This document shows positions 49,163 through 62,000 of a DNA stretch of 64,000 bases, one piece after another. This DNA comes from Ifrita kowaldi (taxonomy: Eukaryota > Chordata > Aves > Passeriformes > Cinclosomatidae), in contig VZRS01002615.1 of NCBI GenBank assembly GCA_013398055.1, forward strand, positions 54,706-118,705. The letters run 5' to 3'. Both the position numbers and the translations under genes were made by a program. Each line of letters starts with the position of its first letter. Position 1 is the first letter of the stretch. The notes beneath the pieces are model-generated. The model had not been told where the DNA came from. It saw only the letters and a program-made list of their open reading frames with translations, and did no database searches.

Positions 49163-52100
49163 AACAAATGTTTTGAGGTTGGTAGTTGTAAAGAAAGCCT
49201 ACACAAAGCAACATGAAGATCACTTCTCCCTTGTAAACAATCTTTTCCTACCTCAGGATGGTTGGACAGGCAATGACAGTTCCTGATCCTTCACTATCTC
49301 TCGGGAGCAGAGAATCATCAGACCCTGTATCTTGCACCTCTTCTATCTCATCTACACCCTGGAGGGCACAGCAAGGTGTAAAAAGGAGAAATCGTCCACT
49401 GACTACCTCCTCAGGAGCTCCCATAACCATGTCACTTCCCTTCTCAGCTGCCTAAGAAGAGAATCCTCTGAATCTGATCATAACAGGAAATATGGTCAGT
49501 GGCTTTTTTCTGAAGCAGGCAAATAGCACTGGTCATACACTAATACATATTCATGTTAACCTTCCCAGATTCCTCAGACCAGCCCTATGCTCAGAAGTCA
49601 GGCTGCAGCTGGCAGGATTTGTTACGGTGCGAAGGGTCAAAACTCTGCTCACCAGAAATCCTTGCAAGGGTGCACCGGCAGCCTGCATTCAGACCCTGCC
49701 AGGAACACTGATTATCTTACGCCCAGCAGGAGTAAGAAATATGATTTGGCTTCTGGCCACGGGTCACCAGACAGGTACAGACTGGGGACTGGCAGGCCAT
49801 CACTTCTTTTTGAGGCCAGTCAGGCTCCAGAGCTTATCAGACAAACCAAAGTTAATGCTAGGATCCTTCTCTGACAAAACAAGCAGCTTTTGTCAGAAAA
49901 GAAATAGATTTTATTCTTCCACTATGACTCACACTCTCCTCCACTTCCTTCTCCAAAGAAAATAAAACACATAAAAGTGATATTTATTTTCTGTGATCTT
50001 GAATCATATAGAAGCATAAATATTTGGTATACTATATTCACCTAATGACGACAGCAGAGTTACAGGGGCATCTTGCCTGGCTGACTGTTTCTTTCTTTTC
50101 TCATTCATTTTCATTAATAAACATGTCAAAACTTGAAAGCTTGAGCAGCTGCATCGCAGAAGTTATTTATCCATGATAAACCTTGCAGTCACAGTGAAAC
50201 TGTGTCTTCCAGACCAACGTAATGCAGATTCTTCTTTCCGTGTGATGGTACTGGGAACAGAGCATGTATCTGGGGAGCTGAAAATACTTCTTTTTGTCTG
50301 ACTAAGGAGATTTCCCCAAAGAATTAATATGTTCCATTTGGGTATACTGCTGTCCACAGAGAAGCCAAGGGATGGCTTCCAGTTGGGTGTAGTTCTAGAG
50401 AAAACATCAGGCATGTGATCCTCCCCTCCCCACCAATCTGAACATCAGATGCAAGACATTAAAGCGATTCTACCAAGGGACTCTGTTTCTTTTATTCTTC
50501 CATTCTATTTTCGTACATTCAAAGCACATGGTTAGTATGCTACCAAACATTTGTTCTCCCAGAAGAGATTTCAGAGAAGTACCCAATGCAGAAATGACTC
50601 TCCAAGCACCACCACACAGAGCTGGAAATCTCCAAAGAAAGCTAAACTTATGCAAATAGCTACAATTCTTTTGCTGTGTTGGTAATTTAAAAAGGAAACA
50701 AGCAGGAATACCAGCCCAGGACAGTAATTTATGTAACTGAGAAAAGTAATCCATGCTGTTCTAAAACTGCAGATTGGAATGGCTTAGTAACATAAATTAT
50801 TCGCTCTTTCCCTAAAATCCTCCAGTGTTTTGATCCAGTGATCTCAAAGTACTTCAAGAACACTGAAAAATGGAAAGGCTCATATCTTCAGCTGGTATAA
50901 ATCAGTATAGCTGTTTCTGATTGCACAGTCCTCTAAAGCAGGCATTTCTTTACACACTTCACAGATGAATCAGCTAAAACTAAAAGCTGGTAAAAGACTT
51001 GAATAAATTACCCAGTTGACTCTTGAAAAACTGAGAGAAAATGCAGAAGACTCTAAATTCCTTAACTTCAACAAGTAGGAAAAAAACCCAAACAAACTAC
51101 AAAAGCATCATCATTTGTTCAGTTATACCAGACTTGCATTTTGCAAGAATATAGATATATACAATGCATTAGCACTATTATAGTGGGGATTTAGCCTGGA
51201 GACCCAGGCTGTTGTTTGAAAGAATGTGGGTCTGCCTACAGTTTCTCAGTTTCACATCCTGCAAATAAAAGGTACTGTACCAAACAATCTCTATGTTACC
51301 TTAAAATTACACAAGTTAAAGCAAGTTGTTGAATGTTCCCTGATAAGAACAGATCAGAAAGCATTTAGAAGATTGCCCCATTGGTATGTGGAACTTACGG
51401 TATCTATTATTTTTATGTGTTGTTTGCACATATGTTTTAATGTAACACAGTATCAAGTAATGTCTATTCTCACAGAAAGCTACATAGAATTTCTGTACAA
51501 CTCTCAGATAATACCTTTTTCTGCATCAATTGATTTTATAATAGTGTCTGACTAATATTTTGGTTTACTTTCATGACATCCCTTTGTGCCAGTTCTGCTG
51601 TCAGCCCAAGTTCATCCAGGGCAAACTTGAGAACATTCCCCCAAAACTCCTTGACCACTATCATCTGACCATCAGCTTTGTCCTGGATTTATCCTCCAAT
51701 GCATACCTAAATTCTACCAATTTTGTCTGCATTCATTTCTAAAACATATATTTTATAGAGGTTTTATCTTTACAGCCTTTATTTTCATATATTTTCTTTT
51801 ATCCTTATAGGTTTTCTTTTTATATCTTTTTAGTAATTTTATTTCTTCTCTATTTCTTTTTTAAGCACAGTCAATATTCCTGTCCTTACTTTTATTTTAT
51901 AGTTACCTTACTTGCTTTTTGGAGATACAAAATATATTTTTCTTTATTTCTTCAAGGGGCAAAAGGTACCATATCAATACAAAGTCCTCAGTACTGTAAA
52001 TCATGGTCATGTCACTGGGATTTGCACATGGTTTTGAACTTAATCTCATGCCAAAATCTTTAAAGGGTCAAGATCTTCCATGGATGCACCCATGTAAAAA

Positions 52101-52186
52101 CCACTTACAAAGGTAGCAATTTAAAGTGTTATAATTGTAGGAGTATCTAAGTACCATTGAATGAAAAGTTTCAGAAGCACCAACAG

Positions 52187-52262
52187 TTTTCTTTTTCTTT
52201 CTTTCTTTCTCTTTCTCTCTTTCTCTTTCTTTCTTTTTTTATTTCTTCCTCTTTCTTTCTCT

Positions 52263-52298
<36 letters not shown>

Positions 52299-52332
52299 GC
52301 TTGCTTGCTTGCTTCCTTGCATGCTTGCTTTT
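52187..52332. repeat. (CTTT)n / (CTTG)n compound microsatellite
   Basis: About 146 bases of nearly pure pyrimidine begin as impure CTTT/CTCT, become a clean (CTTT)n run at about 52265-52297, then change to (TTGC)n with one CTTCC and one CATG interruption. The switch from CTTT to CTTG looks like a T-to-G change that later expanded. Chance frames in it translate as FLSF or KERKK repeats and are not genes. Confidence 0.95.
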
Positions 52333-52910
52333 AAAGACATTTTCAGAGCCTAGGGCTATTATTTGTGGGTTCCTTTTTAAATGAATAATTATTTTGGCAT
52401 CCTTCATGTAAGTTTCCTGAATTCTATTACAGATGGAACTGCAAGATCTTAAGCAGTCAAGAAGTATATGAAATATTGTCGAAAATATCTGCTCATCCTT
52501 CTATTATTTATAAAGGTGGTTTCAATGTAGTTATTAGGACTCTTCTACATTTATCTATAATATGCCTCAGTCAGAGTCTCCAAATTAGTATAAAAAGGAC
52601 CAAAATAAGGAAAAGTTAACAATCAGGAAAATTATGAGAAGCAGTATTACTTTGTGTTTTCCAGAATTCACTTAAAATTTAACAGCATAGTCAAGTAAAA
52701 TTATCCAACTTCTTGAAACACAAGCAAAAGCATATACACATGTACTATGCACATTCATGTCCATATTCAAAACTCAGTAAAATTCAAAGTTCAGGGGTAA
52801 TAGGTAAAGGGATTGGCTAAAGATTATGGTAAATAAGCTTGTTCAAAAATCATGGGTATAAGCGTCTCTCAAATGAGTACAGGTTTAAAGAAGAGGTTAC
52901 CTCAAAAGGC

Positions 52911-52950
52911 AAGTTTGCAAATATAAAGGGAAAGTATGCAAATATAAAGC
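52911..52950. repeat. 21-bp short direct repeat with octamer motif
   Basis: The unit aagtttgcaaatataaagg is followed 21 bases later by aagtatgcaaatataaagc, and a weaker third unit (tatggaaatatagg) follows. The second copy contains a perfect ATGCAAAT octamer (POU-factor site) at 52936-52943, and the first has TTGCAAAT. Function is unknown. Confidence 0.7.
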
Positions 52951-55900
52951 CTTCTATGGAAATATAGGCCAAGATAATACCTGCAATAGTAGGACACAGA
53001 ACACTTTTACGCTGAAAAACAGAGTTAGAAAATCTTCATTTTCTATTAAATATTCCTCTGTCTTCATAGACTCTTACTTGTGGAAGCATTTACATGATGA
53101 AAAAAAATTGGGTTTCTACCTTTTAGTTATTTCTTAGATCTCAAGTAAAACTGGTTGTTAACATGCCATTCTTGTGAACTATTTATTTACTAAATTCCAG
53201 TTGTTAGCTAAAGGATTGATGTGGCTTCCAAGAGCTGCACAACTGAAGATGATATATGAGAAGGAGGAAGCAGAGGTTTAATTTGCAAAGATAGAGTTTA
53301 AAATAAAACACAGAATAACTTAAAATAGTATCTCCAACACTGAGAAAGCAAAATGCTATAAACATGGAATCCCACCATTTAAAGCCAATTATTTTTCTAT
53401 CAAAGCCGTTGCAACTTGTATGGGAAATGGTACTGGCACATGCATACACACTGCCAAATTTTACCGTCAAGTATTGTTTAAGATATCATTTAGCTTTCAT
53501 GGTGTAACATGTTTCTACCAGAAAAATCAATTGAGTGCTCCTTACTCTACTTTATGGAAGAAAAAAAAAAGTAAATCATTAGAAGATTCTTTGCCATAAA
53601 AATAATAACTACATTTGGGGGTACTTTAAGTTTTCTGTTTTAAAATTTGTATAGTTGTTTAGAAAACACGTTACATTCCTATCAAGGCTGAATATACTAC
53701 AGTATTTTCTGTAACAAAGTAATTATCAGTTTTGCCTTTCTACTAAGTAATTTCTTTCAGCAGCATTTTATTATAAAAGCTGTGGCCTAAAACTTTAACA
53801 TAATAAAATAATAATACTACTAAAACTGTTCACTGCTTCCAGTAATCTTATCATATAGTAGTAAGATTGCTCATAAGAAAACAAAAGTAAGTGCTACAGT
53901 ATCAGAAATACTTAAATACAGAGATAAAAACTTGCCTCAATGTGTCGCATTTATTTAACTCACAAAATCAATGATAGCATGACATTGTCTCCAAGGAATT
54001 TCTTACATCTACAAAAAAGCACATTATTTTGAGTATATTCTACATTTTAGTGTATTTTAAGGTACTTGAAATTTTTAACATTACTTAGCCCTCTAAGAAT
54101 AGTATAAGAGAAAGGAAAGGCTAGTACGTATTTTACTGACATTCCACAGGAATAGTGGAATTGGGGAAAAGAAGGAAATAGTGGTGTTTTGAATAAATTA
54201 AAAGGAGAGGGCTCTATGAGTTTATCTCTAGGTCCAAAATCTACACTCCTTGTTTATGAAAAAACCTTTAGAAAAGCTTTTCAGATTAGTGATATAGCAT
54301 ACACTTCGACACACAGCAGGAATGTAGAAAATACACTACCGAACATTTAATTTATTGATTATACAACAGCTTAGTTTGTAATGTCAACAATCTGCTTACG
54401 TCACCACATATGATTATGCAAGAAGTGTAAAGTAGTTTTCAGTTCTTGCAAAAGTGAGATGTGGGGAAGAAGGGAAGGTAAATCTGATTTAAAAATGCCC
54501 CCAGAGATGAATTGGAGTGGTTGTCTTTTTCATGGGAGCAATAGGTTGAGTGGGTAAAAGACACAGAGATATCTTGGAAAAAGCACTTTTGCCACTAAAT
54601 TTGCTACATTTCTGAAAAGTGCATTTTGCCCAGAAGGGGGTTTTTTTTCCCCTTTTAAATGAAAAGAAAAAAACATTTTCTAGAAATCAAATTATTTATC
54701 AAGGTCATAGCCATTTGCAAAACCATAATTTTCCACATGCTGTATTCATCAACATGGTTGTGAATACAAAGTACATGAACTTGTCTTTTTTCTCAGAGGT
54801 CTCTACATATTTTCTCTTACGGATGCTTTCTTGCTCTTATATTTTCTTTCATATACTCATAACTACTTTTAAGGGTATTTTGTCTCTGGTGTTCTGGCTT
54901 GTCATGAAACAGAAATTGCACAATTTTCTGGATAGAAACTGCCATTTTAGTCTATATTGTCACTTTTCCTTTGAAGTAAGGTTATTCAGAAAATTGCTCA
55001 TAAGATTAATATTTTTCTGATGTTCCGAAGGAAAGATGCTGACATACGTCATTTCCTCCTGTTTTTTGCTGAAGAACAAGATACACTGGTGGACAAGGAA
55101 CACGCAGACATTTTCTTACACCCACACCAAATTAACCAGAAGGAAATGCCTCTGATCTTAATTGATTCTACAGGCAGGATATTGATGCTACAGGCAGCAA
55201 CAGCATGCAACATTTCCGTATGAGTAAACACAGGCATGTTTGTCTGCTTCGTGCTTGGCAGAGCCTTGTCATTGGAGCTGGGGCCACTTTGGACCACCTC
55301 ATTATTCTAGCATGTATTTAAACCGACCAGCTGCCCTTCTTTCCAAAGATAGCCAAAAATACAGTTTCCCTCACACAACAAAACTCATACAGCACAAAAA
55401 CTTCAAGTCTTCTCACTTTACCTAAATTGAATGCCATAATGGAACCCATGCTGATATAATTTTATTGAGGATTTAGAAGAAATATTTACAGATAATGTAA
55501 GGTAACCCAGAAAAGCACTTTTCAATTCCTGCCCTTTCCTCCTCCGTCTTCCCTCCCGCACTCACAGAAAATTCTCAGAGAGAAAGAGAGGAGATATTTG
55601 TGGGACCAGGGGGAACACTCTCACTAATGCACTAATCCCAAGGTACCACATGGTGTTAGAAACTACAACTTTTTCTGGTGCAGTTTCAGCTACTGTTTGG
55701 TTAGAAATGTGATCTGGTGTTGGCTCTGTGCAGCTTGGAGGAATCCTGTCTCTTTTATATTACCCTATCCCCGTTCTTGCTTTACACTCATTGCACTCAA
55801 CAAAATAGAGGAAATTTGATAGACTTCGAAGACAGAAAAAATTGGATGTCAGCACTTAGAGACCAACTGAATTGAACGTGACTGGAAGAACTCAATCCAC

Positions 55901-58690
55901 AAATAAAAGTACCAGACTTGTTCAGGGAGTATCATCAGGTAGGCCAATGTTTTAAAACCCTGCAAGAGGGTTACACCTATAACTTAAAGACTGAAGCCAA
56001 AGAAAGGGCTGGAGAGAACTAAGGCTTAGGGAAATATAAAACCAAATATGATATGTTGAGGACAATGGGAATTTTTTTCTTGTTTCAGTAGTATGAAAAA
56101 AAATAGTTTTATACATGAATTCCAAAGGGAAGCATTTTCATCTAGAAAGAACTTTAAATATTAAAGAATCAATTTCACAAATGAGAAGTTTAGTAAAATG
56201 CAAAAATAGCAAAAGATCTGCATTAACACTATATCTGAAACAAAGCCCAAGGGAATCAGAATTTGACATCTGCAAAAGAATTGCAGAGTCTTGTGGTCCT
56301 AGATCAATCATAACTCTTTCAGCGGTGTATACGGACGAAGCCTTTTATCTGTGCCAGGCATTTTGCAGCAGAAAGGCAATCCCACTCACCCCTAAAGAGT
56401 CATATTGCCACACTGCTATTCCATTTGCCAACACAATCACAAGCACCAACTGGTCGTGTTGTCAGGACCCCTGAAGAATGACTGAGAAAAAATCAAGGTG
56501 AAGTTTGGGATTTAACTGAAAAGCATTTAAAAACTACATTTTGATGTTTCTGAATTTGCCTTTCCCCAATGAACTTATGTCCCTGTCCTTCTCTTAAAAA
56601 ACTGAAGTGCTCACACCTCCTTTAATAATTTTTGGCTCCTCTCTGGAGTGATAAATTGGCTAGTCTCCTCAACAGCATGAAACAAAAAAGACTTTTTCTA
56701 CCATATGCTACAGCAATAAAAAAGAAAGCTGTTTCTCATTATTGGCTGGTCCATCCTCATATAGTTAGTTGTCTTGGAAACTGATATCGATTATAATTTC
56801 AAGAAAATGTAAGAATGAACTGAATCACAGAGTTCTTTCTTTCAATGTCCGTCTCAATTTACAGTGTTGGATCTAGCAATAAAAACATCCCTAAGCATGA
56901 TTTCCAGTTCTAGATTTATTTTTGTTGCACTTCTCTCTCAGAGTGACAGTCAAAATAATATAACAACTTAGACTGGACACATCAGTAAAATTATAGTGAA
57001 GTTTCAGAAAACATTGAAATGAATGTAAGTAAAATGTACATTCGAATCAACCTCACTTAAAAATAAAATAAAATAGTTCTTCCGCGTTTGATATCTGGAT
57101 GACACAGTATACAGGTATCACGTAATTCAAATTCTTCACTCTGTCCAAAAACTGGACCTCTTAGCGAGGCCAAAATATATTTAATAAAACATTAATTTTC
57201 CAACTATTTCAGAGACCCAGTCAGGACTTCACAATCATTTCTCTCCTAAGGATCTGACTTTAGTCAGCTTTAGTGTACTTACTGCAATTAAGTTACCATT
57301 AATTTATTAAATACTTTTGTCATTTCTTTACTTAAAATTACCAACAGATCATGTAAACTGTTCAAGGGATTAGTTAAAAGCAGAACTTTTCATGCTGCTA
57401 CTTTTGGATTACCAACAGTCTCCAAAACACTTTTGGCAGTGAGTTCTTCAATTCCAGCTGCCAATCTAGATTTTAATACATGGAATTTTACACCAACTGA
57501 GAAATTTGGCGTACTATTCTCATCTACTCTTCATTAAAATAACTCTTCCAACATGAAATTGCCAAACCTGTCACAGGGAGTTGTGCAATTACAGTGAGTG
57601 AATAGGAGGAAGTTTTTATCATTGCAAATACATGGGAGGTGATCCAGTAGATTTTTGAGTTGTGACCCCTCAAGAAAGGTCAGAAGACTCTTGGCACCTA
57701 AGCAAAAAGCATTTGTCAGCCTTTCAGCATGAACAGCTAAGGAAAAAATTACTTATTAAAATCTGTATTTTTTGTACTGTGTTGCTGTAAGATAGCTCAG
57801 TCTTTGGAAGAAAAAAGAGAATCCTATGTTAGTATAATGCCAAGGGTATGTACAGAACGGCTGTATATATAATCACCCAAGCTGCAGTTCTAATTTCAAC
57901 ACTTTCTGACTTTTTTGAATTCATAAGATCAATCAAATATTACCTAAAGTTTAATTTCTGCCTTCTCACTTATGGGATAATTAATGTCTTTTTTCCTTTT
58001 TTTTATCCAGCTCTGCACACTTGATGGACACCATCAGTCAAGTAGTTTTGTAATGAGTTTCCTCTAGGGTCAAATAAGTAATTTGTATTTTTTATATTAT
58101 TTATCCAAGTTACATTTAAAAATATAAAGTAGCAAAAATATAATTTCAAATTTCTTCATGGCTGTTAAATGGTTAACAATTTCTTTATTTTATTTTACAC
58201 CTTGAATTCTAAAATAATCTGAGCTTTTAATTGGAAATCTTTAAAATTAATTCCAACCTCAAACATCAGTTGGTGCTCTGACACTGAGAATACTGGCAAC
58301 CTGTCAGTCCAAGCGAAAGCCCAGTTAGGAAGGAAATAGTTATCTTTGAAGAGACTTGACTGTGGAAGGAGAACTGGTAAATCTTACTTGCTACAACAAA
58401 AAGTAAGCCATCTTTCCCATCACCTTGTTGCAGTGCTTTCTTCACCAAGAAACACAATGATAGAGATGAGGAGTATCAAAGATAAAAGAGTGCTCAAAAA
58501 TAAACTCATCCTGTCAAGGCTAATATTTTCCTCTCCTTCTGGCTGTACTTCATTCTCTTTAAATTCCATTGAATCACCAAAGAAGAACCCTAGTCTGATC
58601 ATAAGAACAAAAAAACAACAAACTGTGACTAAACCAACAAATAGGAGTGTTCTAGCTTGCAATCTATGATCTTCTTTTAGAAGGATTGCT

Positions 58691-59057
58691 AACTATTGAT
58701 TAATATTGCTCAAGAATGTTTAAAGAAGCTTCTGCAATTCTAGAATACTCAGTATTTCGATAATACAAGCAGATATTGTACAGTTAAAGAACATTTAGAA
58801 TTGAAAGCCACTGTTGTTTCAACAGCTACATGCTACATATGCAGCTTCCAATTTGGCTTTTTTTCTAATTGCAAAACTATTGATTAATATTGCTCAAGAA
58901 TGTTTAAAGAAGCTTCTACAGTTCTAGAATACTCAGTATTTCGATAATACAAGCAGATATTGTACAGTTAAAGAACATTTAGAATTGAAAGCCACTGTTG
59001 TTTCAACAGCTACATGCTACATATGCAGCTTCCAATTTGGCTTTTTTCTAATTGCAA
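58691..59057. repeat. 184-bp tandem duplication, two copies ~98% identical
   Basis: Copy 1 is 58691-58874 and copy 2 is 58875-59057. They differ at two substitutions (ttctgcaattc versus ttctacagttc) and by one T in a homopolymer, so 181 of 184 positions agree. Each copy holds a TTCTAGAA palindrome, and the sequence is not low complexity. Flanking sequence shows no third copy. The junction has gcaa/aactatt similarity, compatible with slippage or microhomology-mediated duplication. It has no open frame of note. Confidence 0.97.
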
Positions 59058-62000
59058 ATGAAGCAAAATGCTGATAAGCAGTTTCTTCAGATTTGTGCTC
59101 CTGAACAGTTGAACAGTTCCTACATTCTCCTTCCACAAGTTAAAAATTCAATTAGAATTATTTTTTTAATTAACAATTCCAAATAATTGTAAATAATTAT
59201 TTACTATTGAGGGAAAGAAGATTATTATTAGATCATGTAAATTTGAGAAAAAAAATGGTGTTCCAGCCTTGGCTTTCATTTAACTTGTTTTACATGCATT
59301 CTTGTTATTAATTCATGTTATACAAGCATACTTATTATAGATTCAATTGTAGGCTCTGTACAGCTTTTAAAGGAAATATATATTGGCAAAGAATAGACCT
59401 CAAGGTACTTGAAGTTTTGTTCATAAAAATGTGAGTTTTTTGATGTTTATTTCAATCTAATCTATGTAAGGTCACCAATACTATCAGAATATCCTGTTAC
59501 AGAATCTCTGTTTCTAATTCCAGGATGAAAAGATTCACAAAGTTCTGCCTTAACCCATTTAAAATTCTGTTAAAGGTTTTTTATTCCAGAGTTGGACTGA
59601 GGCTATAAGTTTCTTTCAGTGTTTTATCCAGAGTAGTTCCACTATGTCTTGTGTAAATCATTATAGTCTTGTCTCTCTCACTTCATTGGCTTTTTGGCTT
59701 CCATCTGTTTTCTCTCATCTTTTCTTCTACTCTGTCTCATCTACATTCTCTTTCTACTCTGGTTTCTCTCATCTGCTTGCTCATTACTATTAGTCCAGCC
59801 TCCTATTATCCCCTTTACTTCCCAGTTATCTCAAAGAGTAGTGAATGTATGAGACCCAAGAGCTTCATTCTGAGAGATGCTGACCACTTTGATTTCTTTT
59901 TTTGACCTGCAAACTTTAATTGCTTCCCTTTTAATGTAGTTTTAAGACCGTCGTGGATGTCTTAAGCATTGACCTAAGCATTTTACTTCTCTGAATGTTG
60001 TCTAAGGTACTTTGTGCTGTTATTCCTGGAAGCATAGATTTCTACAGGACCCATTTGTGCTTTTCATAGAAAACTGTAACTCCCTAGACTCCTACCTGCA
60101 CACAGGTTAGCACAGTATCATATTACCTACTTTACTGACCTCTTAAGGGAAATTACAAATATTTTATTTTTGCATGTTATTGTATCTGTTGAAGAACACT
60201 CATGAAAAAAAGTTAGACATGCATTTTAAACCTTTTAGAATCTTGAGCCAAATATATACATTATTCCATCACTGAAAATGGCTTAACATGGAGGCTTAAT
60301 ACCCTACAGCTATCTTTGTGACAACAAGAATATCACAACTGCCTGTTCTAAAGCAGAAATCTAGCCACTGATGATCCGAGATAACCATTAATCCTTAAAC
60401 TGAATTCAGCTATTTGTTTTCCTTCTTAATAAAGAAAATTCTCCACAAATGTCTACAACAGTAGAGCAAGTTACTGATCTTCCAGAAGTGAGCATATGGT
60501 CTCACTTCCTGGGCCTTCATCCTTTCTCACATTTGTGCATTTTACCTTGCCATCTCTGTGACCCATCTGGAGACACAATGCCAAAGACACTTAGACAAGA
60601 CCATCACCTCAGCATCAGGTTCATCATTTAAAGGGTGCATTAGGCATAATTCACAGAATTACTTGCATGCTCCTATCTCTCGGGCTTGGGAACATTGGCT
60701 GGACACTTAACTGAACTACCAACTCCAGTGAAGTCCCTTATGCTACGTCCTTTACCCTTGGGAAAGGTTCCAGTTACAGTAAAAGGCATGTCCTCCAAGT
60801 AAACATCCCTGAAGTAGGAAAACCCTGTTTATCTTAACACCTCTGCCCTCGTGCCAGCAGAGAACTGCATCAGTCAAAGCCTTCATTCCCCAAACTCTGC
60901 CTTTCTTCTCATGCTGTCCAAGGGAATATTTTCAAGCACTCCCCCAAGCAGGGACAAATAGCAATGTTCTTGCTCTTCCCAGTGTGAGTGGAAGAGAAAA
61001 CTCATTATAAATCAGTGCCCTGCTGTGGAGGAAATTTCTGGAAACTCCAGAGACTTCAACTTCCCAGAGGTTAGAAAGGAGGTTTAGAGATGTAGCTTAC
61101 ATGTTGCCTAAATTATACACTCTCTATCTTTTCCCTATGATTGTGAAAACTGTAAGGTTTGAATCAGAGACTGTGGAAAGGACCATCCCTCTGACAGAAT
61201 TTGGCTGATTTTAATTTTAACAAATAGAAGTAGCAGTGTTATTCCATGTCATTCCATGACATATCAAACTTGTTTTTGAAGACCACAACAATGTTTAAAA
61301 CTGAGATGCTTAATGGGGACCTCTGCCACAGTAAGAGCTGCTACTGAAAGATGTAACTTGTCCTTCATGCTCTCAGAGATGCTCTGTTCTAAAAGCTGGC
61401 ATCTGTGCCACAGCCAAAGCAGTGTTCATCTTTAAATGAAATGCTGGAGTCATGAAGCTGAGTGATTTGGGGCTGCTCTGTTCATAAGCAGATACTTAAG
61501 ACAGCATTTTTGGAAGACAGCCACTGGAGTGTACTATATTACAGAATAAATCACACTGAAAAGATTCTCCCTGTCAAGTTGGAGATACTTTTAGAAAAGA
61601 TCAGTTACAGAAACCATCACATTTATGTGACTATTTCTACCTTTGTTAGTGGCACAAGCTTATTTCACACACACTGTAAGGTCCCAGATGAGTTCCCTGA
61701 AGATTTCACACAGATCACAATACCGCAGGCTCTTAAATCTAGTGGACAGGTCTCATTTTTTATAGTACAATGAAGTACAATTAAGGCATGATCTTCCTCT
61801 GACAGGTCTGAAATTATCTCCATCCCAGTTCCTTAGGGAGTGTGCTGAAATTTAGCCATTTAAAAGATCTCTAGCCAGTGTTTCAACTGGTCTGGAATCT
61901 CATAAATATTATCAGCTCTAAATTTCTGGAAAGGGTCCCTGTTGAGAGGTAGTCCCTTCAGGAGTATATAGTACAACCTGACTAAAACACAGCCTCATCC

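Noticed and set aside
49492..49965. 157-codon plus-strand open frame
   Set aside because: No domain, no conserved-looking composition and no splice or poly(A) context; likely chance.
58266..58457. Possible HDAC9 exon on the minus strand, because GCTTGGACTG could encode the AWT of the expected upstream exon
   Set aside because: The flanking codons do not match the expected GLDPP and EYLEAF segments, and no proper donor follows. It is a chance ten-base match.
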